Shown in pieces: positions 49,683-58,407 of a stretch of 64,000 bases of DNA (position 1 is the first letter of the stretch; the number at the start of each line of letters is the position of its first letter). The position numbers and the translations under genes were made by a program. Origin of the DNA: CAZFMJ01 sp964520045 (GTDB taxonomy: Bacteria > Elusimicrobiota > Elusimicrobia > Elusimicrobiales > CAZFMJ01); the NCBI GenBank assembly GCA_964520045.1, contig CAZFMJ010000006.1, forward strand, positions 1 through 64,000, given 5' to 3'. Below the pieces are notes generated by a model. The model was not told the origin of the DNA, searched no databases, and was given only the letters and a program-made list of their open reading frames with translations.

Positions 49683-50402
49683 ATGGAAGAAATTCAATTG
49701 AAGGCGCAGTTAAGGGAAAAAACCGGCGGGAAGGGCGTGCTTGCGGCTTTGCGCAAAAAAAGCGGTATCCCGGCCGTAGTTTACGGAGGAAAAAAACCTC
49801 CTGTTTCGGTTGAGATCCCCGAGAAAGACTTTTTAAAGCTTATTAAACGCGGTTCTAACGCGATAATAAAAATCGAATATCCCGGCAGTTCAGACACTGT
49901 AATCGTAAAAAAACTGCAGTATCATGTGGTTACGGACAGGCTGATCCATGTGGATTTTCACAGAATTTCGCTGACCGAAAAGATAGAGGTTGAGGTGCAT
50001 ATCCGGCTTAACGGCGAGGCGCCCGGAGTAAAACTCCACGGCGGAATCTTAGAGCATCCCACGCGCGAGATTAAAGTCCGCTGTCTGCCGACCGCCATAC
50101 CCAAGGAAATACCGGTGGATATATCTTTGCTGGATATGGGCGGAAGCATTCTGGTCAAGGACATAACCGTTCCCGAAGGCGTTGAAATTCTGGAGGATAT
50201 GTCCAATATAATAGCCAGCATAGTGACGGCCAAAGAAGAAGAAGTCGCCGTTCCCGCCGCTGACGCCGCAGCAGCCGCGGCCGAACCCGAGGTCGTCGCA
50301 GCCAAAGGCAAGAAAGACGAGGAGACAGCCGAAGGCGAAAAGAAAGAGGCGCCTGCCGCGGATAAAAAACCTGCGGAAAAGAAACCTGCGGAGAAGAAAT
50401 AA
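49683..50402 (+). CDS. rplY: Ribosomal protein bL25 (general stress protein CTC)
   Basis: 239 residues: an N-terminal 5S rRNA-binding L25 domain (1-95, LREKTGGKGVLAALRKKSGI), a TL5/CTC-type C-terminal beta domain (to about 190) and a low-complexity tail of Ala and Lys/Glu ending in repeated KPAEKK. Tails of this kind vary between species. AAGGAG before the ATG. It directly precedes pth, the usual order. Confidence 0.95.
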   Translation: MEEIQLKAQLREKTGGKGVLAALRKKSGIPAVVYGGKKPPVSVEIPEKDFLKLIKRGSNAIIKIEYPGSSDTVIVKKLQYHVVTDRLIHVDFHRISLTEKIEVEVHIRLNGEAPGVKLHGGILEHPTREIKVRCLPTAIPKEIPVDISLLDMGGSILVKDITVPEGVEILEDMSNIIASIVTAKEEEVAVPAADAAAAAAEPEVVAAKGKKDEETAEGEKKEAPAADKKPAEKKPAEKK

Positions 50403-50996
50403 TTGGTTTCACATATTGAAATCGTGGCCGGGCTCGGCAATCCGGGCCCGGAATACGCCCGCACCAGACACAACGCGGGGTTTATGCTTGCCGACCTGAT
50501 CAGGCAGTCAGGCGAATCTTCCGCGTGGAAATCATGGCGGGGTACGGGGGAATACTGCAGTCAGAGCCTGCCCTCGGGCAGAAGTTTTTTCCTGATACGG
50601 CCCATGACTTTCATGAATGATTCGGGAAGAATGACCGCGGATTTCGCCAGATTTCACAAAGTGCATCCTGAAGCGGTGCTTGTCTGCTTTGACGACATCT
50701 CTCTTGAGCTGGGCCGCATAAGAATACGGCAGGAAGGCTCTGCCGGAGGCCACCGCGGGATGGAGTCGGTTATAAGCGCGTTTTCTTCCCAAAATATACC
50801 GCGGCTGAGAATAGGGATAGGGCCGAGGCCTGTAAAAGCGGACTGCAAGGATTTTGTGCTTTCCGCTTTTTCCGGCGCAGAAACAACAATTCTGCGGGAT
50901 GTGCTTGAAAATGCGCGCGCGGCGGTTTCGGATATAATTGAAAAAGGCTTTTCTTATTCAATGGACCGGTATAACAACACATGTTTTCGTTCATAA
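50403..50996 (+). CDS. pth: Peptidyl-tRNA hydrolase
   Basis: 197 residues with a TTG start that touches the rplY stop codon; GGAG in the rplY tail would be its ribosome site. It releases tRNA from stalled peptidyl-tRNA. Motifs: VAGLGNPGPEYARTRHNAGF (catalytic His), IRPMTFMNDSG, CFDDISLELGRIR, GGHRGMESVI. Coupled to rplY; overlaps the next small gene by 16 nt. Confidence 0.95.
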   Translation: MVSHIEIVAGLGNPGPEYARTRHNAGFMLADLIRQSGESSAWKSWRGTGEYCSQSLPSGRSFFLIRPMTFMNDSGRMTADFARFHKVHPEAVLVCFDDISLELGRIRIRQEGSAGGHRGMESVISAFSSQNIPRLRIGIGPRPVKADCKDFVLSAFSGAETTILRDVLENARAAVSDIIEKGFSYSMDRYNNTCFRS

Positions 50997-51187
50997 AAAT
51001 ACCGCTGGGAATATTTTTCTGCTTTATCGGATTCTGCTATCTTTTCAGGCCGGCCATTCTTGAAAGGATCAAGGTTTTTATAAGGGATACCCTTCTTAAT
51101 GATTCCTATATCGCTCTCGAAAGAAAAAAATGGGGAACATTTTTTCTACTCATAGGATTCCTGCTTTTATACATGGGGATGGATTGA
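50981..51187 (+). CDS. Small two-helix membrane protein, unknown
   Basis: 68 residues, nearly all hydrophobic: helix 1 about 4-24 (IKIPLGIFFCFIGFCYLFRP), a charged loop with ERIKVFIRDTLLND, and helix 2 about 50-67 (TFFLLIGFLLLYMGM). Starts within the pth end, so likely co-translated. No family recognised. Confidence 0.6.
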   Translation: MFSFIKIPLGIFFCFIGFCYLFRPAILERIKVFIRDTLLNDSYIALERKKWGTFFLLIGFLLLYMGMD

Positions 51188-51349
51188 GAAAACAGTATAC
51201 AGCAGATAGTATGCAGTAGACAGGAAAAAAACATACCGCTTGTCGTTTCTGCAATTTATTCTTCAGCTTCATTTTTTGACATATCACTTACAGCTTATCT
51301 GGATTCCACAATCGGGGGGAATCCAGATAAAATCTTTTTTCAGTGAGCC

Positions 51350-51565
51350 CTATTTAGGGCACGGCGGGGTTGTGCCGGTCAACGGGGTGCAGACGCCTGT
51401 TTTGCTGAAACTATATCCCCAGCCGTTAAAAACAGATTCGTCGTATTTCCGGACAGAACATGCGGCGGCATTTGGAACCAAAGCGCAGCATGACTCGCCA
51501 TTGTTATCGTCGCAAGCAGAAACATGATAATTTAAGGCATTCCATGCGGCGCTGAGCGGAATATA
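51350..51565 (-). pseudogene. Relic of a pilin-like secreted protein 3' end
   Basis: 71 sense codons in one frame, from directly after the stop of the PorV-like gene to a TAG at 51350-51352, with no start codon. The translation has the character of the C-terminal end of a type IV pilin-like protein: AAWNALNYHVSACDDNNGES, CCALVPNAAACSVRKYDESV, FNGWGYSFSKTGVCTPLTG, ending PPCPK. Balanced composition and five or more Cys suggest real former coding sequence. The region 51188-51349 beside it has only repeat words (51280-51297, CACTTACAGCTTATC) and a GGATTCC/GGAATCC hairpin. Confidence 0.5.
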
Positions 51566-52468
51566 CTAAAATTTAAGCGCTACTGATAATCTGTGGACAT
51601 TTCCGAGGTCATTGCACGGTACGAAGGCATAGTCGACTCCGAATTCCTTCTGCTTAAAGCCCGCGCCTATGCTGTAGCTGTTGGCGTCCGTCTGGACCTT
51701 GTATCCCCCGCGCACAAAGAACATGCCCGACAGGGAATATTCCATGCCTACGGAGCCGCCCATATCCGCGTCTTCTCCTATCCGCGCCAGGTCCGCTTCT
51801 ACAAGGAAGCCGTTTTTGCCCAGTTTGTTCGAATAGGAAGCCCCTGCCCGTATTATCTGCGGGAGTTTTTCCTCTTCTTCGATATATTTTATCCCCTGTC
51901 CTATATTCTGCACCGCGGCGCCCAATTTTATGTTTTTGCTCGCCCTGAAAGTTCCCCCGAAATCAACCATCATCGACGAAGCCTTGAACTCCTCGAGCAT
52001 GGTGGTGCTCAGGTATTTCAAATTGGCTCCTAAGTTGAATTTCCCGAGCTTCACCCCCGGAGAAACAACCGCGAGCATATCTGATAAGCCGTTTACCGAG
52101 CTTTCGTTGCCCAAAGTGTCTATAAGCTCCACGGCTCCGGCTGTGTAATACAGGGCGGAGACGGCTATGCGGAATTTATTGGAGAGCGGTATACTTGCTC
52201 CCAGTCCGCCGAAGATGTCGCCCGCAATGCCGGTCTGGTAGAGCATTCCAGCCTGTCTTGTTGCTATGGAGGCTCCGGGGTTATAAAATATGCCGAATAC
52301 GTCGCCGGCGGAGCAGACGTAGGCGTCCGCCATGCCGTTGGCCCTGCCGCCTACCGGCTGCATTAGTATGGCGCCCGAGGCTGTGCCGGCTCCGCTGTAT
52401 GCGCAGTCCGGCAGTATAAGTCCCAAGAGTCCGAATAGAACCATTAAAACCGATTTGAGATGTTTCAT
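51566..52468 (-). CDS. PorV/UPF0164-type outer membrane protein
   Basis: 300 residues. Signal peptide to about AYS (25). The mature N-terminus has ILMQPVGGRANGMADAYVCS and GDVFGIFYNPGAS, the PorV/PorQ/UPF0164 signature. The rest is a series of amphipathic strands ending in VALKF, with the terminal Phe of outer-membrane barrels. It presumably forms a FadL-like barrel; PorV in Bacteroidetes serves type IX secretion, but no other T9SS gene is seen here. AAGGAGG lies before the ATG. Confidence 0.82.
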   Translation of the reverse strand: MKHLKSVLMVLFGLLGLILPDCAYSGAGTASGAILMQPVGGRANGMADAYVCSAGDVFGIFYNPGASIATRQAGMLYQTGIAGDIFGGLGASIPLSNKFRIAVSALYYTAGAVELIDTLGNESSVNGLSDMLAVVSPGVKLGKFNLGANLKYLSTTMLEEFKASSMMVDFGGTFRASKNIKLGAAVQNIGQGIKYIEEEEKLPQIIRAGASYSNKLGKNGFLVEADLARIGEDADMGGSVGMEYSLSGMFFVRGGYKVQTDANSYSIGAGFKQKEFGVDYAFVPCNDLGNVHRLSVALKF

Positions 52469-53014
52469 TTTAGCCTCCTTACTCCCTTATACTAGAGATG
52501 TAGCAGGAATCTGGGGAGAAGTCCAGTAAAGATTTATTCAAGAAAAAAGTGATGGAAAATTAAGGATAATTGGGGGGTAAAAGGGGGGTCTTGAATTTTT
52601 CTTGAAAGACAAAACGACAAATAACAGAGTTCCGGGGATAGGCCGTTTAACTGCCGGTAACAGCGCGCCTTAAGTCCCGAAAACTAACTGAACGAGGCGG
52701 TCTACCGTGCGCTTCCCTGCAAAGCCGTCAAATCGAAAGACCCGAACGCCCCGAGGATGAATTTTTTGCGAAAAGCCATACAAGCTTGTCTGTGGATTTT
52801 ACCATGTCCAGCCATTGGCCTTCCAGAACGCAGGGCATCGTTTTCCACGCAAGGCGCGAATTCTTTTCCATGTCATAGCTTTCCGAGAGAGTTTTCCATT
52901 TCATAGTATTTTACCGCCGTTCATAGTCTAGCCCCGCGGAAGCCGGAAATAAAGTGCCTAATGGCCTATGGCCGTACAGGTCTTAAGGCCTATGGAAAAA
53001 TTTTGAGTGGTATT
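52469..53014. other. 546-bp region, one small ORF only
   Basis: Apart from the small frame at 52728-52904 I see no gene. 52560-52600 has runs of G (GGGGGGTAAAAGGGGGG). 52950-52985 contains GTGCCTAATGGCCTATGGCC and GGTCTTAAGGCCTATGG, words that recur near 33010-33050. Confidence 0.4.
52728..52904 (-). CDS. Possible small protein
   Basis: 58 codons from ATG 52904: MKWKTLSESYDMEKNSRLAW, then KTMPCVLEGQWLDMVKSTDK and LVWLFAKNSSSGRSGLSI. Four tryptophans and a balanced composition make it look coding, but there is no clear ribosome site and no family I recognise. It could be a gene fragment. Confidence 0.35.
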   Translation of the reverse strand: MKWKTLSESYDMEKNSRLAWKTMPCVLEGQWLDMVKSTDKLVWLFAKNSSSGRSGLSI

Positions 53015-53830
53015 TTATATCGGCTGCGGCTGGTTATTCGCAATTTCTATTCTGCCGTATCCCGCGATCATTCCGTTCGGCATGCATGTGCCCAGAACTC
53101 CGTATCTTTTGCCTGCGGCATGAACGACGTCCGTGCATCCGCCTGATTCGGGGCCGGTGTATATTCCCACATGCCCTACTGATTTTCCTCTGTAAAAAAA
53201 TACTATGTCGCCCCTTTGCGGAGCCGCCTTTTTGGGTAGAAATTTCAGCCTGTATTCTTTGCCGTTTACGTACAGCGAATGGCCTTTTTTGGCCGCATTA
53301 TACTGCCCGCCCGCGCTGCGGGGAAAATTTCCGGCGTCAAAGCCGGCAGATTCCAGCGCCCGTATCACAAGCATGGAGCAGTCGATCCCGGTATTCCCGT
53401 TTCCTCCCATGACATACGGCATTCCAAAATAAGCCATTGCTCCCGATACTATTTTTTCAGACAAAGCGGCCTCATTCAAATTTTGTTTTACTCCGGCTGC
53501 CGGTTGAATTCCATGCCGGCCTGCGCGGTATTGAAACTCCTCGGGCGAATAGCTGTTTTCTTTAATTATCATGTCAAAGGCATCTTCGGAAGGTTCTTCT
53601 GCGGACGGTTGCTTAAAAATTCCGGCAGAGGACGCGGGTTTTACGCCTGCCGCGGATTTTTGCGGCAAAACAGCGGTTGGTTTGGGATCAGGCAGAGATA
53701 ATTGCGCATCCGCATCTCCGAAATAACTTTCAATAATTTCTTTTTCGCCGCTTAAAGCCCCTCCGCATAAGCAGGAAGCGGTTATAAAATTAACAGCGAT
53801 AAGCAGTAACTGCGGTTTCGGATATTCCAT
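53015..53830 (-). CDS. Secreted NlpC/P60 cell-wall peptidase
   Basis: 271 residues. A hydrophobic N-terminus ending in ITASC may be a lipobox (Cys about 20). A Pro/Ser/Ala-rich linker leads to the NlpC/P60 domain (about 130-271): catalytic Cys in GNTGIDCSMLVIRAL, APQRGDIVFFYRGKSVGHVG with the His, and VHAAGKR. Such enzymes cut D-Glu-diaminopimelate or similar peptide bonds in peptidoglycan. Minus strand, separated from the CcmI-like gene by 57 bp. Confidence 0.88.
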   Translation of the reverse strand: MEYPKPQLLLIAVNFITASCLCGGALSGEKEIIESYFGDADAQLSLPDPKPTAVLPQKSAAGVKPASSAGIFKQPSAEEPSEDAFDMIIKENSYSPEEFQYRAGRHGIQPAAGVKQNLNEAALSEKIVSGAMAYFGMPYVMGGNGNTGIDCSMLVIRALESAGFDAGNFPRSAGGQYNAAKKGHSLYVNGKEYRLKFLPKKAAPQRGDIVFFYRGKSVGHVGIYTGPESGGCTDVVHAAGKRYGVLGTCMPNGMIAGYGRIEIANNQPQPI

Positions 53831-53887
53831 ACTACTGTTTTATACCCTAAGGCTTGACAAGTCAAGGGCCAAAGGACCTAGGGAAAA

Positions 53888-54388
53888 TCATTTTGACGGA
53901 GGGAATATCCTTCTGCCTCTTGATTGGCTTATCGCCTGAGATTTTACGGAGGGAGGCGGCGCGTCTTCGATCTCGCGGTCTATCATTATGGAAAGCCCCG
54001 AAGCCAGTATATACGCCGTGTTTTTGCAGTATCCGAGCATGTCTCCGCGGTTGAGCTGTCCCACCTGCCCGTGCCTGTTTATGTGCGCCTGCACCCTTAA
54101 TTTTTCCTGCCAGGGGGGCGGGTCGGGCAGTATGAGATTATCCGAAGTGATATGGAAATGAAAAGGGAATACGGGATTGACGACGCGTTTGACCGCCACG
54201 GGTATTCCCGCCGAGTTTTCAACGGTAAGAAAAAGCAGAGTGTTGGGATAGGACGCTTTTCTTATCAGGGAAGGGGGCAGATAAACGTTGCCGGATATGT
54301 TGAACGCCCTCCGCAGAAAAAACGGATACGCGAGATATACGAAAACGGCCAGAACGCTTATCAGCAGGATCGCGAGAATTTTTTTCAT
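53888..54388 (-). CDS. CcmI-like membrane-anchored protein
   Basis: 166 residues from ATG 54388. One N-terminal membrane helix (2-24), then a periplasmic beta domain with ISGNVYLPPSL, TLLFLTVENSAGIPVAVKRV and VFPFHFHITSDNLIL. This matches the C-terminal domain of CcmI/NrfG-type cytochrome c biogenesis factors (G-x-V...LFVxA-x-G-x-P-x-A-V-R). The TPR part of CcmI is absent, and no other cytochrome c maturation gene is in the window. An assignment by pattern only. It lies 14 nt after the cobalamin adenosyltransferase gene. Confidence 0.55.
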   Translation of the reverse strand: MKKILAILLISVLAVFVYLAYPFFLRRAFNISGNVYLPPSLIRKASYPNTLLFLTVENSAGIPVAVKRVVNPVFPFHFHITSDNLILPDPPPWQEKLRVQAHINRHGQVGQLNRGDMLGYCKNTAYILASGLSIMIDREIEDAPPPSVKSQAISQSRGRRIFPPSK

Positions 54389-54402
54389 TATAGGCCTACA
54401 AA

Positions 54403-54921
54403 CTAACAAACGGCTTTTTCCGCCATCAGAAACAGTAAATCAGATAAACGGTTTAAATAAACCGCCGCCGGACGCGCATTGCGCGTCCTCCAGACCGAGA
54501 TCTCCGCCGATCGGCAGAAAGAGCGGCTTAAATGCAGAGAGGCCTCGACGGGGTTTCGCCCCGGCACGGCGAATTTCCGCATAGGCTTTAGTTCTTTCGA
54601 CAGCTCAAGTATTCTGCGTTCCGTTGAAAGCACGGCTTCCTTAAGCCGGTCCGAGCGGTCCGTTCCGGCGATCAGTGCGGAGGCGGATGTCAGATGGTTT
54701 TGTATCTCTTCTATTTCCGGCGCAAGAAAACGGACGCCCCCGCGCCGGCAGGATCTTATCCGCGCTTTGCACGCGCCCAGTATGCAGATCAGTTCGTCTA
54801 TGGAAGCGCAGGCTCTGATGCGGGCATCGCCCTTTTTAATTTTTGAGCCGTCCGCAAGGGTCGTGTTTCCCCTGTCTCCCGAGCCTCCGCGCGGTTTAAA
54901 CCAATTCATTTTTTCGGACAT
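54403..54921 (-). CDS. PduO-type cob(I)alamin adenosyltransferase
   Basis: 172 residues. N-terminal ATP-binding GGSGDRGNTTLADGSKIKK (TRTGDxGxTxL motif), ASIDELICILGACKARI, and the C-terminal FAVPGRNPVEASLHLSRSFC, R-x-x-E and YLNRLSDLLFLMA helices. It transfers the adenosyl group of ATP to cob(I)alamin to make coenzyme B12. No B12-dependent enzyme is adjacent and no cobalamin riboswitch is seen upstream. Confidence 0.9.
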   Translation of the reverse strand: MSEKMNWFKPRGGSGDRGNTTLADGSKIKKGDARIRACASIDELICILGACKARIRSCRRGGVRFLAPEIEEIQNHLTSASALIAGTDRSDRLKEAVLSTERRILELSKELKPMRKFAVPGRNPVEASLHLSRSFCRSAEISVWRTRNARPAAVYLNRLSDLLFLMAEKAVC

Positions 54922-55051
54922 ATAAATTGCAGGGTCCTTTTCGTCATAGTAGATTATATGAATTTATTCCGCGTCAAAAAAATGCGGGCGCGGCGAAATC
55001 AAATTTTATATGATGGAATTATAATTCCGTAAGATGGAAAAGGAGTCTGGA

Positions 55052-55276
55052 ATGAAAGAAAAAGTTGAAAAAGCCATTGAGAAAATACGCCCCATGCTTC
55101 AGGCCGACGGCGGAGATATCGCCCTGGTGGGCGTAGACGAGGCCACCGGCACGGTGAAGGTTTCCCTCAAAGGCGCCTGCGCCTGTTGTCCCGGAGCTCA
55201 GATGACGCTGAAAATGGGAGTTGAAAGGGCATTGAAGCAGGAAATACCGGAAGTGAAACAGGTTATAGCTGTGTAA
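55052..55276 (+). CDS. NifU C-terminal (Nfu) domain protein
   Basis: 74 residues from ATG 55052, chosen because AAGGAG lies 8 nt upstream; an in-frame ATG at 55034 lacks a site. KAIEKIRPMLQADGGDIALV and KGACACCPGAQMTLKMGVER with the CxxC pair define the Nfu domain, which carries an Fe-S cluster between two subunits and delivers it to apo-proteins. NadA downstream in the same direction is a possible client. The PHP gene starts 8 nt after its stop. Confidence 0.92.
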   Translation: MKEKVEKAIEKIRPMLQADGGDIALVGVDEATGTVKVSLKGACACCPGAQMTLKMGVERALKQEIPEVKQVIAV

Positions 55277-55283
55277 GCGATTC

Positions 55284-56096
55284 ATGCGGCTGGTTGATCT
55301 TCATACACACTCCATTTATTCGGACGGCACCTCCAAACCCGAGTCTGTCGCGCGGTCGGCCGCGGCAAGGAAGGTGGAACTTTTTGCTCTTGCCGACCAT
55401 GATACTTTGGAGGGCTGCGGACCGGCGATGAAAGAATCCGCAGGTTTGGGCATGCCGTCATGCAGAGCCGTGGAGGTTTCCACGTGCATCCATGACAATC
55501 TTCATATACTCGGGTACAGGGTTCCTGTAGACAATAAAAAATTTTTAGGCTGTCTTGAAGATTACCGCGCGAGGCGCGTAAACCGCATAAAGCGGATCAT
55601 AGATATCCTTGCTTCGCAGGGATTAAGCGTATCCTTCAGCGATATTAACGCGGGCCCCGGCCATAGTATCGGAAGGCCTCATATAGCGGATATGCTAAAA
55701 CGCAGAGGATATGCTCGGACAAGGCACGAGGCATTTCAGAAATACCTTGTTCCGGGCAGGCCCGCTTATATCCCTTCCGCGGGGCCGTTGGTGGAGGAGG
55801 CTGTCTGCGCCATACGCGAAGCGGGGGGGATACCCGTGCTGGCGCATCCCGGCGTAATTATGAAGATAGCCGATATCCCGCGCTGGCGGGACTGCGGACT
55901 TGAAGGTCTTGAGGTTTTTTATCCGGCGCATACCATGAGCATGACACGAAAGCTTCTGGAAATTGCGGAAAGATATTCTTTGATAGCCACTGCAGGGACG
56001 GATTATCACGGCCCCGGCAGCGGAAGGGATGATGCTATGGGTATGGAAATACCGGATGAAAATTTCAGGCAGATGCGGGAACGTTTGTTTGAATAA
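55284..56096 (+). CDS. PHP-domain phosphoesterase (YciV/RNase AM type)
   Basis: 270 residues. PHP motifs: LVDLHTHSIYSDGT, ALADHDTLEG, a later GRPHIADMLKRRGY, VLAHPGVI and the final GTDYHGPGSG. These residues bind three metals. Homologues are 5'-3' exonucleases acting on short RNA or 3',5'-nucleotide phosphatases. It lies in a run with nfu, the GDPD gene and nadA. Confidence 0.88.
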   Translation: MRLVDLHTHSIYSDGTSKPESVARSAAARKVELFALADHDTLEGCGPAMKESAGLGMPSCRAVEVSTCIHDNLHILGYRVPVDNKKFLGCLEDYRARRVNRIKRIIDILASQGLSVSFSDINAGPGHSIGRPHIADMLKRRGYARTRHEAFQKYLVPGRPAYIPSAGPLVEEAVCAIREAGGIPVLAHPGVIMKIADIPRWRDCGLEGLEVFYPAHTMSMTRKLLEIAERYSLIATAGTDYHGPGSGRDDAMGMEIPDENFRQMRERLFE

Positions 56097-56107
56097 TTTT
56101 TAACGAT

Positions 56108-56848
56108 ATGGAATATATAGCTCACAGGGGCGCTTCCGGCTATGCGCCGGAAAACACCATGGCGGCTTTCAGGCTGGCCCGCGACATGGGATTGCGCAGT
56201 TTTGAGTTTGACGTGCATCTTTCAAAAGACGGCGTGCCTGTCGTTCACCATGATTATGACCTCGCGCGCACCGCGGGTATAAAGCCGCAGATAGCGGAAC
56301 TTTCTTATGCCCGGCTTGCCCGTGTAAATGCGGCGCGCAATTTTTCTCCGTGGTATCCGTTTCAGCAGGTTCCCGCTTTTGAGCAGGTTATGGAATTTCT
56401 TTCCGCGTTCGCATCCGCAATAAATATAGAAATAAAAAACGATGGCGGAATATACGAGGGAATAGAAAAAATAGTCCTTGATAAAATCTGTTTGAGCAAA
56501 AGCCGGCTTGAAAAAAGCATAATATCCAGCTTTGACTATCCGACTCTCCTGCGGCTGAGGGCGCTGCACTCCGGAGTAAGGCTGGGGCTTCTTACAAGAG
56601 ACCTTTCCGTCTCCCGGATTATATACGCGGCGCGCGCGATTAAAGCTGAAACCGTGAATTTAAGCAGCAGGCGGGTCAGTGAAAGAAAAGTGAAGCTCCT
56701 GCATAAGGCCGGATTTAAGGTTTTTGTATACACAGTGAACACTTTTGAGGAGGCGGAGAATTTTAAGAAGATGGGAGCGGACGCGGTTTTTACAAATTAT
56801 CCCTACGTGTCTCAGCGCGGCTGGGAAAATATAGGCGGGACTTTATGA
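56108..56848 (+). CDS. Glycerophosphodiester phosphodiesterase
   Basis: 246 residues, cytoplasmic (no signal peptide). GDPD motifs: IAHRGASGYAPENTMAAF, FEFDVHLSKDGVPVVHHD, INIEIK, and the C-terminal VYTVNTFEEAENFKKMGADA and VFTNYP. It hydrolyses glycerophosphodiesters to glycerol-3-phosphate and an alcohol with Ca or Mg. Overlaps nadA by 4 nt. Confidence 0.93.
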   Translation: MEYIAHRGASGYAPENTMAAFRLARDMGLRSFEFDVHLSKDGVPVVHHDYDLARTAGIKPQIAELSYARLARVNAARNFSPWYPFQQVPAFEQVMEFLSAFASAINIEIKNDGGIYEGIEKIVLDKICLSKSRLEKSIISSFDYPTLLRLRALHSGVRLGLLTRDLSVSRIIYAARAIKAETVNLSSRRVSERKVKLLHKAGFKVFVYTVNTFEEAENFKKMGADAVFTNYPYVSQRGWENIGGTL

Positions 56849-57867
56849 CGGAATTTTCCGGAGGAGAGATTCAATCGGAAATACGGCGTCTTGCCGGCAG
56901 AGGCATAAGGACTTTGTGCGGGGAGCAGGACTTGAAATCCGCCGCAGTTCTCACATTGGAAATAAACCGGCTGAAGAAAGAAAAGAATGCTGTTATCCCG
57001 GGCCATGTTTACCAGAGGCCCGAGATACTTCAGGGAATAGCTGATTTTACCGGGGACTCCTATAAACTGGCAAAACTCTGCTCCCAAGCCGAGGCTTCAA
57101 CTATAATTTTCTGCGGAGTGAGGTTTATGGCTGAAACGGCCAAAATACTCAATTCCGAAAAGAAAGTTTATCTCCCCGCGCCGGAGGCGGGATGCACTCT
57201 CGCCGAAAGCATAACCGCGCAGAATGTGCGCGATCTCAGGGCCGGCCATCCCGGAGCTCCGGTGGTTTCGTATATAAACACGACCGCTGAGGTGAAGGCT
57301 GAAAGCGACTGCATAGTCACAAGCGCGAACGCGGAAAAGATAGTAAGGCGGTTTTACGAAAAACATAAAAAAATAATTTTCCTTCCGGACAAGCTTATGG
57401 GCGCAAATCTTGCCAAGACTCTCGGTAAGACCATAGGAAAGGATATTATTTTATGGAACGGCACGTGCGTGGTGCATGAGCATTTTGATCCTGAAGCTGT
57501 AGTTTTTTACCGGAAGGCTTATCCGGGAATAAAGGTTTTGGCTCATGCCGAGTGCGAGCCGAGGCTTATTGAGTCCGTGGATTTTATGGGGGGGACGGGA
57601 ACCATGATGGATTATGTCAGGGACACTCCCGCCCCCGCGTATCTCCTTATCACGGAATGCGGATTCGGCGAGCTTGCGCGCATAAATTTTCCGGATAAAA
57701 ACTTCATAGCCATGTGCAGACTCTGTCCGTACATGAAATACACCTCTCTTGAAACGGTGCTCAAAACGCTTCGAAACCCCGATAATTCCCAAAAAATAGA
57801 AGTTCCCGCCGAGACCGCGTCCAAAGCCGAACGCGCCATAAAAAAAATGTTTAAACTTGCGGAATAG
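56845..57867 (+). CDS. nadA: Quinolinate synthase A
   Basis: 340 residues. It condenses iminoaspartate and dihydroxyacetone phosphate to quinolinate with a 4Fe-4S cluster. Cysteines at the three family positions: EAGCTLAESI, LWNGTCVVHEHF, and MCRLCPYMKYTSLE. GHVYQRPEILQGIADFTGDS is the substrate-binding start. No nadB or nadC is in the window. It ends directly against the stop of the convergent XRE gene. Confidence 0.95.
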   Translation: MTEFSGGEIQSEIRRLAGRGIRTLCGEQDLKSAAVLTLEINRLKKEKNAVIPGHVYQRPEILQGIADFTGDSYKLAKLCSQAEASTIIFCGVRFMAETAKILNSEKKVYLPAPEAGCTLAESITAQNVRDLRAGHPGAPVVSYINTTAEVKAESDCIVTSANAEKIVRRFYEKHKKIIFLPDKLMGANLAKTLGKTIGKDIILWNGTCVVHEHFDPEAVVFYRKAYPGIKVLAHAECEPRLIESVDFMGGTGTMMDYVRDTPAPAYLLITECGFGELARINFPDKNFIAMCRLCPYMKYTSLETVLKTLRNPDNSQKIEVPAETASKAERAIKKMFKLAE

Positions 57868-58224
57868 CTATTTTCTCCTTCTTTTCCCAAAAGCTTTTGA
57901 GGCCGCCTTAACCATTGCTATAAATGCGTCGACTTCTTCAGGGTTCTTGTCCCGGACAAGCTGGATGAATTTGCGGCTGCCAGCATAAATAAAATTTTTT
58001 TCGGGTTCAGATGCATCCCTGAATAAATCCGCTACCGAAATGCGCAGGGCATGCGCCAGTTTGTGTATTGTTTCCAGGCTCGCCTTTCTGCCTTTTGTTT
58101 CAATATATGCCAGAAAACTCGGGCTTATGCCGGCGGATTCTGATAGTTGTTCAATGGTCAGCCCTGCTTTTTTCCGTTCTTCCCTCACCCGTTCACCAAC
58201 AAGTGTATAGATATCTTTTACCAT
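57868..58224 (-). CDS. XRE-family HTH regulator
   Basis: 118 residues. HTH_3 domain, residues 8-65: VGERVREERKKAGLTIEQLS, ESAGISPSFLAYIETKGRKA, LETIHKLAHALRISVADLF. The C-terminal half is helical and basic (AASKAFGKRRRK). GGAGGT lies just before the ATG. Monocistronic; its target is not evident. The start region 58225-58407 may hold its own operator but no clear repeat is seen. Confidence 0.88.
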   Translation of the reverse strand: MVKDIYTLVGERVREERKKAGLTIEQLSESAGISPSFLAYIETKGRKASLETIHKLAHALRISVADLFRDASEPEKNFIYAGSRKFIQLVRDKNPEEVDAFIAMVKAASKAFGKRRRK

Positions 58225-58407
58225 TGATACCTCCAGACTTAATTATACAGGCAGGAGTAGTGAATTTACATAATATACTAGAGGAATAACATATTGACTT
58301 GTAGTGGGTATTTTTTATAATTTAAGATAAGACTTTAACCGGTGCGCTATGGAACGACAGGGCATGGTTTTGTGGCATATGCCTCTGCACATTGGAAGCC
58401 AAGTTTA

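Noticed and set aside
51350..52468. Programmed readthrough from the PorV-like gene into the pilin-like fragment
   Set aside because: The barrel already ends in a proper C-terminal Phe, so a longer protein would spoil outer-membrane insertion; a relic is simpler.
54922..55033. Cobalamin riboswitch before the adenosyltransferase gene
   Set aside because: The gap is too short and lacks the conserved B12-box.
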